Below are positions 36,473-45,833 of a stretch of 64,000 bases of DNA, one piece after another; the stretch's first letter is position 1; each line of letters opens with the position of its first letter. The notes under the pieces are model-generated. The model had not been told where the DNA came from and ran no database searches. It saw only the letters and a program-made list of their open reading frames with translations. Origin of the DNA: Blastococcus sp. HT6-4 (GTDB lineage Bacteria > Actinomycetota > Actinomycetes > Mycobacteriales > Geodermatophilaceae); contig NZ_CP155551.1 in NCBI RefSeq assembly GCF_039679125.1, forward strand, positions 1,922,001 through 1,986,000, read 5' to 3'. A program made the translations under genes and the position numbers.

Positions 36473-37111
36473 ATGTCCTCTCCTGTCTACCTGTACGCAG
36501 CCGATCTGCTCGCCATCGGGTTGCTCACCTTCGGGGTGTACTTCCCCCGCCACCGGCGCCGTGACCTGGTCATCGCCTACATCGGCGTCAACGTCGGCGT
36601 GCTGGCGGTCTCGGTCGCCCTCGCCGGCAGCGGCGTGGGCGCGGGCCTGGGCCTGGGGCTGTTCGGCGTGCTCTCCATCATCCGGTTGCGGTCCACCGAG
36701 CTCGACCAGCACGAGGTGGCCTACTACTTCTCGGCCCTGGCGCTGGGACTGCTGGGTGGGCTCGGCGCGGCGAGCGTCCCGCTGACCCTGGCCCTCATGG
36801 CCATGGTCGTCGTTGCCATGTACGCCGCCGGGCACCCGCGGCTGCTGCGCCGGTACCGCCGGCAGGTGATGGTCCTCGACTCCGCGTTCACCGACGAGCA
36901 GGGGCTGACCGCCCACCTGGAGGGCCTGCTCGGCGCACGCGTGCACCAGGTGACCGTCCAGCGCGTGGACCTGGTCAACGACACCACCTGGGTCGACGTC
37001 CGGTTCGAGGTCGCGCGTGAATCGCGGTCGGCGGTGCGCCCCGCTGCGTCGGCTTCCCCCGCTCCCTTCGGGCGGCACGACGGTCTCTCGTCCACCCCGG
37101 TGCAGCGGTGA
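36473..37111 (+). CDS. DUF4956 membrane protein
   Basis: A 212-residue protein with four membrane segments in the first 125 residues, including VGAGLGLGLFGVLSIIRLRSTELDQHEVAYYF, the conserved core of DUF4956. A small soluble alpha/beta domain (about 130-185) follows. DUF4956 genes are repeatedly found beside VTC-domain genes, as here; their function is not known. ATG 36473 has a GGAAAG site. The 288 bases upstream hold no gene that I can see. The stop overlaps the next start. Confidence 0.85.
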   Translation: MSSPVYLYAADLLAIGLLTFGVYFPRHRRRDLVIAYIGVNVGVLAVSVALAGSGVGAGLGLGLFGVLSIIRLRSTELDQHEVAYYFSALALGLLGGLGAASVPLTLALMAMVVVAMYAAGHPRLLRRYRRQVMVLDSAFTDEQGLTAHLEGLLGARVHQVTVQRVDLVNDTTWVDVRFEVARESRSAVRPAASASPAPFGRHDGLSSTPVQR

Positions 37112-37908
37112 CCGCGGTGGTGCCGGCGCTGCCGTCGGTGGAGCACCTCCCGCCCGTGGGGCTCGAGGAGCTCGTCGCCCGCGCGGCGCTGCAGACCCGG
37201 GTCGACCGCAAGTACGTCCTCCCGCTGCCCGCGGCCGAGCGGTTCCTGGCCGGCCTGGCGGGCACCGAGGAGGTGCGCGTGCTGGAGATGGCGGGGCTGC
37301 GCGCGTTCGGCTACGAGTCCCTCTACCTCGACACCCCGGAGCTGACCGGCTACCACCTCGCCGCCCGGGGCAGGAGGCGGCGGTTCAAGGTGCGCCGGCG
37401 CACGTACCTGGACACCGGAACCGCCTTCCTCGAGGTCAAGACCCGCGGGCCGCGCGGTGCGACGGTGAAGGAGCGCATCCCGGCCGCCGGTGACCGGCAG
37501 CACGTGGCCGCCTTCGTCGACGACGTCCTGGACCGGGCCGGCCTCGGCCAGGTCCGCAGCGACGAACTCCGGCCCGTGCTCCGCACCGCGTACCGGCGCA
37601 CCACCCTGCACCTCCCGGCCACCGACGGCCGGGTCACCGTCGACACCGACCTGACGTGGTCCCTGCCCGGCGGCCCGGCCGCCGGGCTCGCGGACGTCGT
37701 GCCCGTCGAGACCAAGTCGGGCTCCGCCCCCTCGGCGGCCGACCGCCGCCTGTGGCGATCGGGGCACCGGCCCACCCGGATCTCCAAGTACGGCACCGGG
37801 CTCGCCGCGCTGCGCGGCGACCTTCCCGACAACAAGTGGTGCCCGGTCCTGCGCCGGCACTTCTCCCTCCTGACCCCCTGTTCCTCCGACGATCGGAACC
37901 TCCCGTGA
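37108..37908 (+). CDS. VTC-domain protein, polyphosphate-polymerase-like
   Basis: A 266-residue protein of the triphosphate-tunnel (VTC/CYTH) fold. Basic and acidic residues expected in the tunnel are seen in TRVDRKYVLP (about 29-38), RRRRFKVRRRTYLDTGTAFLEVKTRGP, RTAYRRTTL, DTDLTW, PVETKSGS and RISKYGTG near the end. The eukaryotic VTC4 relative makes polyphosphate from ATP. It lacks the membrane and SPX parts of the yeast complex; DUF4956 next door may supply the membrane part. GTG 37108 overlaps the previous stop. Confidence 0.88.
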   Translation: MTAVVPALPSVEHLPPVGLEELVARAALQTRVDRKYVLPLPAAERFLAGLAGTEEVRVLEMAGLRAFGYESLYLDTPELTGYHLAARGRRRRFKVRRRTYLDTGTAFLEVKTRGPRGATVKERIPAAGDRQHVAAFVDDVLDRAGLGQVRSDELRPVLRTAYRRTTLHLPATDGRVTVDTDLTWSLPGGPAAGLADVVPVETKSGSAPSAADRRLWRSGHRPTRISKYGTGLAALRGDLPDNKWCPVLRRHFSLLTPCSSDDRNLP

Positions 37909-39681
37909 GCCGACTCGAGAAGACCCGCGCCGCGCTGTCCGGTGCGCTCATCGCCGCCGTCCTCGCCGGCTGCACCGCCGGGACCACCACGACAGGCTCC
38001 TCCGGTGGCACCGCCTCCACCGTCTCCGCCGAGGAGGTGTCGGCCAGCACGGGGATCTCCGTCGAGGACGCCGTCGCCGTCAACCTGGGCGCCCACGACG
38101 ACGACGCCGACCACGCCTACGAGGAGTCCGAGGTGCGAGATCGCGCTGACCGGCGACTCGGCCGAGACCGACTCGGACGCGGTCACGGTGTCCGACGGCA
38201 CGGTGACCATCACGGCGGCCGGCACCTACCGGCTCAGCGGCACCCTGGCGGGCCAGGTCGTCGTCGAGACCGAGGACGACGGGGTGGTCCGCGTCGTCCT
38301 GGACGACGCGGAGATCACCTCGTCCACGACGTCGGCCCTGGCGTTCATGGCGGCCGACATCGCGATGGTGGTCCTGGCCGACGGGTCCACGAACACCCTC
38401 GCCGACGGCTCCGACTACGCCGTCGACGGCGCGGAGCCCAACGCGGCGCTGTACAGCTCGGCGGACCTGACCCTCACCGGGGCCGGCGCGCTCACCGTCT
38501 CCGGCAACGCCAACGACGGCATCGCGAGCCAGGACGGCCTCGTGCTGGACTCGGGCACGGTCACCGTGGCGGCGGTCGACGACGGCATCCGCGGCAAGGA
38601 CTACCTCGTGGTCGAGGACGCCGACGTCACTGTCACGGCCGGCGGGGACGGCCTGAAGTCCGACGACGCCGAGGACACCACGGCCGGCTACGTGCACGTC
38701 GCGGGCGGATCGGTGGACGTGACCTCCGGCGGTGACGGCCTCGCCGCGGAGACCGACGTCATCGTGGGCGCCGGCACGGTGCAGGTCCGGGCAGGCGGCG
38801 GCAGCGGGGAGACCGTGGCCGAGGACGCCTCCGCCAAGGGGCTCAAGGGCACGGTCAGCGTGGTCGTCGGCGGCGGCACGGTCGACGTCGACTCCGCCGA
38901 CGACGCCGTCCACTCCGACGGCGTCGTCAGCATCCAGGACGGCACCCTCACGCTGGCGACGGCCGACGACGGCGTGCACGCGGACGGCGACGTCACGATC
39001 GCCGGCGGCGAGCTGACGGTGACCGGGTCCTACGAGGCGGTGGAGAGCGCGGTCATCACAATCTCCGGTGGGCAGCTGGACCTGACCGCGAGCGACGACG
39101 GCATCAACGTGGGCGGCGGCAACGACGGCTCCGGCGAGCAGGGCCCCGGCGGGAGCGGTGACTCCTTCGCCACCTCGAGCGCCTACCGGCTCACCATCAC
39201 CGGGGGCACCATCGCCGTCGATTCCGGCGGTGACGGCCTGGACTCCAACGGGAGCGGCACCATGACCGGCGGCACGGTCACGGTCAGCGGGCCCACGGAT
39301 TCGGGCAACGGCGCCATCGACGTGCAGAACGGCCTCGCCGTGAGCGGTGGCGACCTGCTGGTGACCGGCAGCTCGGGCATGGCACAGGCGCCGGTGACGT
39401 CGTCGGAGCAGGGCTGGTTGGCCGCCACCTTCGACGCGCAGGACGCCGGCTCGACGGTGGAGATCGTCTCCTCCGACGGCGACGTGCTGGGCAGCTGGAC
39501 GGCGGGCAAGGACTTCGCCCTGGTGACGTTCTCCTCCGCGGAGGTGGAGAGCGGCGCGCAGTACACCGTCGTGGTCGACGGCACGGAGCTGGGGACCGCG
39601 ACGGCCGGTGAGTTCAGCGGCGGCGGTATGGGCGGCGGCATGGGCGGGGGAGGCCCCCGCGGGGAGCGTCCCGGCGGCTGA
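37905..39681 (+). pseudogene. Beta-helix carbohydrate-binding-like lipoprotein, frameshifted
   Basis: From GTG 37905 (overlapping the VTC stop) the reading frame encodes a lipoprotein signal with lipobox LAGC and a linker up to SEV. It then runs into nonsense unless one base is removed at about 38136. The next frame continues as EIALTGDSAETDSDAVTVSDGT and gives a long repetitive beta-helix to 39681, with repeated DGV/DDG turns (GGDGLKSDD, SADDAVHSDG) and a Gly/Met-rich tail. The repaired product would be 591 residues. Such proteins accompany DUF4956-VTC genes in other bacteria. The split leaves the beta-helix without an export signal. Confidence 0.82.
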
Positions 39682-39853
39682 TCCGGCACTCGTCATCCGG
39701 AGCGGCGTCGCCCTACGCACGGGCGGCGCCGTTCCGGCGTGCTCGGGAGTGCGAGGCATCGGTGGCTCACCGTTGTGTCCAAGTGCTCGACGGCCAGCAC
39801 CACCAGCAGCGCGCTGGTCGACCGGCCGGGCGGAGCATCTAGCGTCCACTGTC

Positions 39854-39991
39854 ATGACGCGGACGCCGGTGCGTTATCGCTCCTCCGACGAGGACAGCGG
39901 CCGGTGGCTCGACTTCCGCTACCGCCCCGGCGACATCGTGATCAGCACCCGGTCGAAGCACGGGACGACCTGGATGCAGATGATCTGCGCT
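39854..39991 (+). pseudogene. Sulfotransferase remnant (N-terminal 46 codons)
   Basis: Forty-six codons from ATG 39854 read like the start of an aryl/steroid sulfotransferase: RYRSSDEDSGRW, RPGDIVIST and the PAPS-binding loop STRSKHGTTWMQM. After MICA the homology stops and unrelated sequence follows, running in frame into the next gene. The remaining 200-plus residues are missing. TAGCGT lies eight bases before the ATG, so the stump may still be transcribed. This looks like a deletion scar. Confidence 0.75.
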
Positions 39992-40093
39992 GATCTCCGG
40001 CCGGCCCCACCGACTGCCTCGGGACCACCCACCCTCGGGACCCGGGGCGCCAGGCGAGCCCGACGTCACCCACGAACGCCTCTCGGAGGTCCC

Positions 40094-40495
40094 ATGCCCA
40101 GTGACGACCGCGACCCCAGGACCGTGGACATCCACGGCAAGACCTTCGGCGCGACCGGCAACAGCGAAGGAGGAGAGGTCGACCCCGCCACCCGGTTCCG
40201 GTACCACCAGGAGGGCCACACCGTGTGGGCCGACTACGCGGGCGGCGCCATCGCGCGCGGGTACCTCGTGGGCACCAGGACCGGTGACCGGCTCGACTTC
40301 CGCTACGTCCACCTGAACAGCACCGGGACCACCGCCGCAGGACGCTGCACCTCCCGGATCACCGTCCTCGACGACGGACGGGTGCGCATGGAGGAGGAGT
40401 GGACGTGGGAATCGCGACCCGGCTCCGGACGCAGCGCGGTCGAACAGGACGAATCCGGGGACGGTGACCCGTTCACCGCGCGCCCGTCCCGCTGA
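40094..40495 (+). CDS. Small lipocalin-like protein
   Basis: A 133-residue all-beta protein. The core from GKTFGATGNSEGGEV through HTVWADYAGGAIARGYLVGTRTGD to RMEEEWTWES matches a small family often labelled N-acetylglutamate synthase in databases, though it has no acetyltransferase features. It looks like a half or complete calycin-type barrel. ATG 40094 follows GGAGGT. The open frame upstream joins it to the sulfotransferase stump, but the ribosome site marks the true start. Function unknown. Confidence 0.75.
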   Translation: MPSDDRDPRTVDIHGKTFGATGNSEGGEVDPATRFRYHQEGHTVWADYAGGAIARGYLVGTRTGDRLDFRYVHLNSTGTTAAGRCTSRITVLDDGRVRMEEEWTWESRPGSGRSAVEQDESGDGDPFTARPSR

Positions 40496-40647
40496 CGCTT
40501 CTCACGTGATCGACCGAGGGTCTGACGTCGTGGAGATCGTGCTGCATGCACGGCCGCTCCCGGGGCGTCCCCGGTGCGCCTCGCGGACCGGTCCTGCCCG
40601 GCGCCGGCACGAGCGGATCCACGGACAGGAGGTCGCGCCCGGCCGTT

Positions 40648-40667
40648 GTGCAACCGACGGGTTGCAC
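40648..40667. promoter_or_regulatory. Inverted-repeat operator before the ArsR operon
   Basis: GTGCAACCGACGGGTTGCAC has perfect eight-base arms and a four-base centre, 58 bases before the first gene. Its right arm includes the TTGCAC -35 box, so a repressor bound here would shut the promoter. The ArsR protein of the operon is the natural candidate. Confidence 0.7.
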
Positions 40668-40690
40668 CCGGGGTCCGGATCATGCATCCT
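40662..40690 (+). promoter_or_regulatory. Promoter of the SRPBCC-arsR-VOC operon
   Basis: TTGCAC at 40662 and CATCCT at 40685 are 17 bases apart, giving a start near 40697 and a leader of about 30 bases. The -35 lies inside the inverted repeat. Confidence 0.5.
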
Positions 40691-40725
40691 GACGCCGCAC
40701 GTGGGTGGCGTTCCCCGGAGGTGGG

Positions 40726-41175
40726 ATGAGCGAGGGCAACGACCGGATCGAGCGCTCGATCCGGATCGCCGCGGACGCCGACCGGGTATGGGAACTGGTC
40801 TCGGAGCCGGGGTGGTGGATCAATGACGGCCGGATCACCGTGCACCGCATCGAGCCCGACGGCGACGTCGTCACCGTGCACGACCCGGTGCACGGAGCCT
40901 TTCCCATCCGCACGGTGCGGCTGGACCCCCCGCGCTACGCCGCCTTCCGCTGGCTGGCCGCGGACGGCGCCGGCCGGGCCGTCGGCGACCGGTCGACCCT
41001 GGTCGAGTTCTGGATCGAGGAACACCTCCAAGGCGGCGTACTGCTGCGGGTGGTCGAGAGCGGCCTCGCTGCGCTGGACACCACCGAGGAACAGCGGCGG
41101 CGCGACCTCGACGACCACACCGAGGGCTGGGAGGCCGAGCTCGCCGCCGCCCGCACCTTCCTGCACGGCGCATGA
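40726..41175 (+). CDS. SRPBCC (AHSA1-like) protein
   Basis: A 149-residue START/Bet v1-fold protein. RIERSIRIAADADRVWELVSEPGWWINDGRI is the standard opening of AHSA1-like proteins, with the cavity-forming strands to about residue 120 and a long C-terminal helix. Such proteins bind small hydrophobic ligands and often share an operon with an ArsR repressor, as here. ATG 40726 follows GGAGG by five bases. The stop overlaps the arsR start by ATGA. Confidence 0.88.
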   Translation: MSEGNDRIERSIRIAADADRVWELVSEPGWWINDGRITVHRIEPDGDVVTVHDPVHGAFPIRTVRLDPPRYAAFRWLAADGAGRAVGDRSTLVEFWIEEHLQGGVLLRVVESGLAALDTTEEQRRRDLDDHTEGWEAELAAARTFLHGA

Positions 41176-41588
41176 GCACCGCACCGGCCACCGCCGACGT
41201 CGGAACGGTCTTCGCGGCGCTGAGCGATCCGCACCGCCGCCGGTTGCTGGAGGCCCTCGGCGACCATCCCACCGGGGCATCGGCGACCGCCCTGGCGAGA
41301 CCTCTCCCGGTCTCCCGCCAGGCCGTCGACAAGCACCTGCGCGTACTGGAACGAGCCGGCCTGGTCGCCTCCGCCCGCCATGGCCGGGAGATCCGATTCG
41401 CCGTGCGCCGGGAGCAGCTGGACCGCTCAGCGGCATGGTTGACCGAGCTGGCCGACCGGTGGGATCAGCGCCTGGGCCGCCTGAAGGCCGCCGCCGAGTC
41501 CGCCGACGACCACGGCCGCACACGCGCGGCCGGTGCCGATCACGGTCGGGGTGGGGCAGCCCCCGCCACGCCAGAGGGAGCGCCATGA
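41172..41588 (+). CDS. ArsR-family regulator
   Basis: A 138-residue winged-helix repressor. VFAALSDPHRRRLLEALGDHPTGASATALARPLPVSRQAVDKHLRVLERAGLV covers the winged helix. No cysteine metal site is seen, so it probably senses an organic ligand or a partner protein. The last 30 residues are a loose tail. It lies between SRPBCC and VOC genes with ATGA overlaps on both sides. This arrangement is widespread in actinobacteria. Confidence 0.92.
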   Translation: MSTAPATADVGTVFAALSDPHRRRLLEALGDHPTGASATALARPLPVSRQAVDKHLRVLERAGLVASARHGREIRFAVRREQLDRSAAWLTELADRWDQRLGRLKAAAESADDHGRTRAAGADHGRGGAAPATPEGAP

Positions 41589-41968
41589 ACCACCGGGAAC
41601 GCCCGTCCTACGCCGGCGGACGCAACATCGCGATGAAGGTGCCCCCGCACCAGTGGACGGCGACCGTGGCCTTCTACCGGGACACGCTCGGCCTGCGCGA
41701 GCTGGACAACCCCTTCACCTCCGGCCCGCCGTCGGCCGGGTTCGCCTTCGGGCCCAACCGGCTGTGGATCGACCGCGTCCCCGGGGTGAGCCAGGCCGAG
41801 CTGTGGCTGCAGGTCACGACCGCCGACACCGCGGCCGCCGCCGACCACCTGGCCACCGCAGGCGTCGCCCGCTGCGACGAGATCGAGCCCCTGGACGGCG
41901 ACTCGGCGTTCTGGATATCCAGCCCGGCCGCCGTGGTCCACCTGGTCTCCGAGCCCGACGCCGACTGA
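41585..41968 (+). CDS. VOC (glyoxalase/bleomycin-resistance fold) protein
   Basis: A 127-residue vicinal-oxygen-chelate protein made of two beta-alpha-beta-beta-beta units. The first runs from WTATVAFYRDTLGLRELDNPF, the second from ELWLQVTTADTAAAADHLATAG. Metal ligands are not clear; the positions usually holding His and Glu are degenerate, so it may bind and not catalyse. It closes the three-gene ArsR operon. Confidence 0.85.
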   Translation: MNHRERPSYAGGRNIAMKVPPHQWTATVAFYRDTLGLRELDNPFTSGPPSAGFAFGPNRLWIDRVPGVSQAELWLQVTTADTAAAADHLATAGVARCDEIEPLDGDSAFWISSPAAVVHLVSEPDAD

Positions 41969-42182
41969 CCGAGCCGTCCCGGTCGCCGACCGCCTGCGGG
42001 ACGACCGCACGGTGGCGCGCACATCCACCGACCACCGTCTGCGGCCGGGCGGGCCAGGCGCCCGCCGGTGGCTCGACGGTCCCCACCGGCGGGCGCAGGG
42101 CATGATCAGGCATGGCCACCTGGTACCCACGACCGGACGGCACGCCTGCACGCGACGACGCGTCGGACCCGAGGTGCTGCGA

Positions 42183-43094
42183 ATGACCGATCCGCTCGCC
42201 CCCCATCGGGACCGCGACCCCGACGAGGTCGTCCCGGTCTTCTTCCTGTCCGACAGCACCGGGATCAGCGCCGAGACCATGGGCAACGCCCTGCTCATCC
42301 AGTTCCCCGACGTGTCCTTCGAGCGCACGCTGATCCCGTTCATCTCCACGGTGGAGATGGCGCGTGAGGTGGTGGCCCAGCTCGACGAGGCGATGGACGG
42401 ACCGGTGGCCCCCCTGGTGTTCTCCACCGCGGCCGTGGACGAGGTCCGCGAAGAGCTCATGCGGACGAGAGCGCCGATCATCGACTTCTTCGGCCTGCAC
42501 CTGAGCCGGGTGGAGGAGCAGCTGAAGGCCCGCGGGCTGCGCGAGGCCCGGCGGCTGCACGGTGTCGGCGACGTCCGGCGGTACAACAACCGGATGGCGG
42601 CGATCGAGTTCGCCATCGAGCACGACGACGGGCTGAGCCCGCGCGGGCTGGACCGGGCCGACGTGGTGCTGCTGGCCCCGTCCCGGTGCGGCAAGACGCC
42701 GACGGCGATGTACCTGGCCCTCCAGCACGGCCTATTCGTGGCCAACTACCCCCTCGTCGACGAGGATCTGGAGACCACGGACCTGCCCGACCCGGTCCGT
42801 GGTCTCGCCGACCGCTGCTTCGGGCTGACCACCACGGTGGCCCGGCTCAGCCGGGTCCGGCACGAGCGACGGCCGGACTCCCGGTACGCCTCCGAGGAGC
42901 AGTGCCGCTACGAGCTGCGCCGGGCGACGGCGATGTACGAGACGCACCACCTGCCCACGGTGGACACCTCGGCGGCCTCCGTCGAGGAGATCGCCGCCGT
43001 GGTGATCCAGACCCTGGCCAGGCAGCGGCGCAGCTCCGGCGCACGCCTGCAGTCCGGCCACGACCTCCGGCGAGGAAGGACCACCCGACCATGA
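42183..43094 (+). CDS. ppsR: PEP-synthase regulatory protein (PPSR, DUF299)
   Basis: A 303-residue bifunctional regulator that phosphorylates and dephosphorylates a Thr on PEP synthase, using ADP and phosphate respectively. [22 protein letters not shown] opens the family, and [15 protein letters not shown] (165-179) is its nucleotide loop. The C-terminus, [37 protein letters not shown], is also typical. It overlaps the target gene by ATGA, as expected for a dedicated regulator. Confidence 0.95.
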   Translation: MTDPLAPHRDRDPDEVVPVFFLSDSTGISAETMGNALLIQFPDVSFERTLIPFISTVEMAREVVAQLDEAMDGPVAPLVFSTAAVDEVREELMRTRAPIIDFFGLHLSRVEEQLKARGLREARRLHGVGDVRRYNNRMAAIEFAIEHDDGLSPRGLDRADVVLLAPSRCGKTPTAMYLALQHGLFVANYPLVDEDLETTDLPDPVRGLADRCFGLTTTVARLSRVRHERRPDSRYASEEQCRYELRRATAMYETHHLPTVDTSAASVEEIAAVVIQTLARQRRSSGARLQSGHDLRRGRTTRP

Positions 43095-45511
43095 GCACCG
43101 ACACCACACCCCAGGCCCCGGCCGGCGGCACCCCGGACGACGCGGACAACGTCCGCTGGTTCGCCGAGCTCGGACTCGGCGACCTGGAGGTCGTCGGCGG
43201 CAAGAACGCCTCGCTCGGCGAGATGATCTCCCACCTCGCCGACGCCGGGGTCAGCGTCCCCGACGGCTTCGCCACCACGGCCGCGGCCTACCAGCGCTTC
43301 CTGGGCGACACGGGGCTCGCGGCCCGGATCGCGGAGCAGCTGCGCACGCTGGACACCGACGACGTCCGGGCGCTGTCCGCCGCAGGGAGGGAGATCCGCC
43401 GGGCGGTGGTCGAGCAGCCGTTCCCGCCGGCGCTGGAGGCCGACATCCGGGCCGCGTACGAGAAGCTCGCCGGGGACGACCCCCAGGCCTCCTTCGCGGT
43501 GCGGTCCAGCGCCACGGCCGAGGACCTGCCCGACGCCTCCTTCGCCGGCCAGCAGGAGACCTTCCTGAACGTGCGCGGCATCGACGCGGTGCTGCAGGCG
43601 GTCCGGGAGGTCTACGCCTCGCTCTACAACGACCGGGCCATCGCCTACCGCGTGCACCACGGCTTCGACCACGAGGCGGTGTCGCTGTCGGCGGGCGTGC
43701 AGCGGATGGTGCGCTCGGACGTCGGGGCCTCCGGCGTGCTGTTCACCATGGACACCGAGTCCGGCTTCCGGGACGCCGTCTTCGTCACCTCGGCCTACGG
43801 GCTGGGGGAGGGGGTGGTGCAGGGCGCGGTCAACCCCGACGAGTTCTACGTCTACAAGCCGGCCCTGCGCGCCGCGCGCCCCGCCATCCTCAAGCGCGGC
43901 GTGGGGGAGAAGGCCACGAAGATGGTCTACACCGACCACGCCGAGGTCGGCCGGACGACGGAGTTCGTCGACGTCGACCCTGCGGAGCGCCGGCGGCTGT
44001 CCCTGACCGACGACGAGGTCCTCGAGCTGGCCCGCCAGGCGCTGAGGATCGAGGAGCACTACGGCCGGCCCATGGACATCGAGTGGGGCAAGGACGGGCT
44101 GACCGGGAAGCTGTTCATCCTGCAGGCCCGTCCGGAGACCGTGCAGTCCCGCTCGGGCAACACCAGCGAGCGGTACCGGCTCACCGGCACCGGGGACGTC
44201 GTGGTCGAGGGGCGGGCGATCGGGCAGAAGATCGGCGCCGGCGCCGTCCGGGTGCTCTCCGACATCGACCAAATGGACTCCTTCGCCGCCGGCGACGTGC
44301 TGGTCGCCGACATGACCGACCCGGACTGGGAACCGATCATGAAGCGGGCCTCGGCCATCGTCACCGACCGCGGCGGGCGGACCTGCCACGCGGCGATCAT
44401 CGCCCGCGAGCTCGGCATCCCCGCCGTCGTCGGCACCGGGACCGCCACCCGCGTGCTCTCCGACGGCGCCCCGGTCACCGTCTCCTGCGCCGAGGGCGAC
44501 ACCGGCCTCGTGTACGCCGGTGAGGTGGGGTTCGAGGTGCTGGAGACCCAGCTGGACGCCATGCCCGAGATCCCGACGAAGATCATGATGAACGTGGGGA
44601 CGCCGGAGCAGGCGTTCGCGTTCTCCCGGCTGCCCCACGCCGGCGTCGGGCTGGCCCGGCTGGAGTTCATCATCAACCGGCAGATCGGGATCCACCCCCG
44701 CGCGCTGCTGGAGCTGGAGACCCTCGACGCCCCGCTGAAGGCGCAGATCGAGGAGCGGATCGTCGCCTACCCGTCGGCGCGGGACTTCTTCGTGCAGCGG
44801 GTCGCCGAGGGGATCTCCATGATCGCCGCGGCGTTCGCGCCCGAGCCGGTGATCGTGCGGATGAGCGACTTCAAGTCCAACGAGTACGCCAACCTCCTGG
44901 GCGGGGAGCTCTACGAGCCGCACGAGGAGAACCCGATGCTGGGCTACCGGGGCGCGTCGCGGTACCTGTCCGCCGACTTCGCCGACTGCTTCGCCATGGA
45001 GTGCGAGGCGCTGCGGTACGTCCGGGACGAGATGGGTCTGACCAACGTCAAGATCATGATCCCGTTCGTCCGGACCGTGGCGGAGATCGAGGGCGTGGTG
45101 CGCCTGCTCGGCGAGCACGGCCTGCGCCGCGGCGAGAACGACCTCTCCGTCGTGATGATGTGCGAGCTGCCGTCCAACGCGCTGCTGGCCGGCGAGTTCC
45201 TCGAGCACGTCGACGGCTTCTCCATCGGATCCAACGACATGACCCAGCTGGTGCTGGGCCTGGACCGCGACTCCAGCCTCGTAGCCGGCAGCTTCGACGA
45301 ACGCAACCCGGCCGTCCTCGCCGTGCTCGAGATGGCGATCAAGGCCTGTCTGGAGCGCGGCAAGTACGTCGGCATCTGCGGGCAGGGCCCCAGCGACCAT
45401 CCGGAGCTGGCCGAGTGGTTGGTGGCGCAGGGGATCGAGTCGATGTCGCTGAACCCCGACACCGTCGTCGACACCTGGCTGCACCTCGCCGGGCAGGCCC
45501 GCGCGACCTGA
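43091..45511 (+). CDS. ppsA: Phosphoenolpyruvate synthase
   Basis: An 806-residue enzyme converting pyruvate, ATP and water to PEP, AMP and phosphate for gluconeogenesis. The ATP-grasp domain is N-terminal ([24 protein letters not shown]). The swivelling domain carries [15 protein letters not shown]: His433 is the phosphocarrier and Thr431 the residue expected to be modified by PPSR. The C-terminal PEP/pyruvate barrel includes [18 protein letters not shown]. Length and order are normal. Confidence 0.97.
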   Translation: MSTDTTPQAPAGGTPDDADNVRWFAELGLGDLEVVGGKNASLGEMISHLADAGVSVPDGFATTAAAYQRFLGDTGLAARIAEQLRTLDTDDVRALSAAGREIRRAVVEQPFPPALEADIRAAYEKLAGDDPQASFAVRSSATAEDLPDASFAGQQETFLNVRGIDAVLQAVREVYASLYNDRAIAYRVHHGFDHEAVSLSAGVQRMVRSDVGASGVLFTMDTESGFRDAVFVTSAYGLGEGVVQGAVNPDEFYVYKPALRAARPAILKRGVGEKATKMVYTDHAEVGRTTEFVDVDPAERRRLSLTDDEVLELARQALRIEEHYGRPMDIEWGKDGLTGKLFILQARPETVQSRSGNTSERYRLTGTGDVVVEGRAIGQKIGAGAVRVLSDIDQMDSFAAGDVLVADMTDPDWEPIMKRASAIVTDRGGRTCHAAIIARELGIPAVVGTGTATRVLSDGAPVTVSCAEGDTGLVYAGEVGFEVLETQLDAMPEIPTKIMMNVGTPEQAFAFSRLPHAGVGLARLEFIINRQIGIHPRALLELETLDAPLKAQIEERIVAYPSARDFFVQRVAEGISMIAAAFAPEPVIVRMSDFKSNEYANLLGGELYEPHEENPMLGYRGASRYLSADFADCFAMECEALRYVRDEMGLTNVKIMIPFVRTVAEIEGVVRLLGEHGLRRGENDLSVVMMCELPSNALLAGEFLEHVDGFSIGSNDMTQLVLGLDRDSSLVAGSFDERNPAVLAVLEMAIKACLERGKYVGICGQGPSDHPELAEWLVAQGIESMSLNPDTVVDTWLHLAGQARAT

Positions 45512-45541
45512 CGCGTCGCAGCCCGGACACCACGCGTGGGC

Positions 45542-45570
45542 GGCGGGCCGGCCGACGGGGCCGGCCCGCC
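45542..45570 (+). terminator. Terminator hairpin after ppsA
   Basis: GGCGGGCCGGCC pairs with GGCCGGCCCGCC around a five-base loop, 30 bases after the stop. It is followed by C-rich sequence and has no T-run, a common form in actinobacteria. Confidence 0.65.
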
Positions 45571-45833
45571 CCCGCTGTGCGTCCAGCCGCCCGGTGCGGT
45601 GGCGCGCCACTCGGGGTGTGTCCTGGCACGGCACGGGGGCCTCGCCCCTGTGACGGGCCCGACCTGCCGACCAGCGACTAGCCGCACGCCCGTCCGGGCA
45701 TGGAGCATGGCCCACGAGGCCGGCGGCGGACCCGGTCCGCAGCCGTGCGAGGACCACCACCGGCGCGACGCGCGTGCTCCGGCTGCCTCCGCCTCGAGGA
45801 GCACCGAACTCCCGAGACGACCGGAGCTGAGCA
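45571..45833. other. Rest of the 322-base gap before the ion-channel gene
   Basis: After the ppsA hairpin I see no convincing gene. The region should contain the promoter of the channel gene, but no clear -35/-10 pair stands out. Confidence 0.5.

Noticed and set aside
40094-40495. N-acetylglutamate synthase
   Set aside because: Similar small proteins carry that label, but the sequence is an all-beta lipocalin-like protein with no acetyl-CoA-binding motif.
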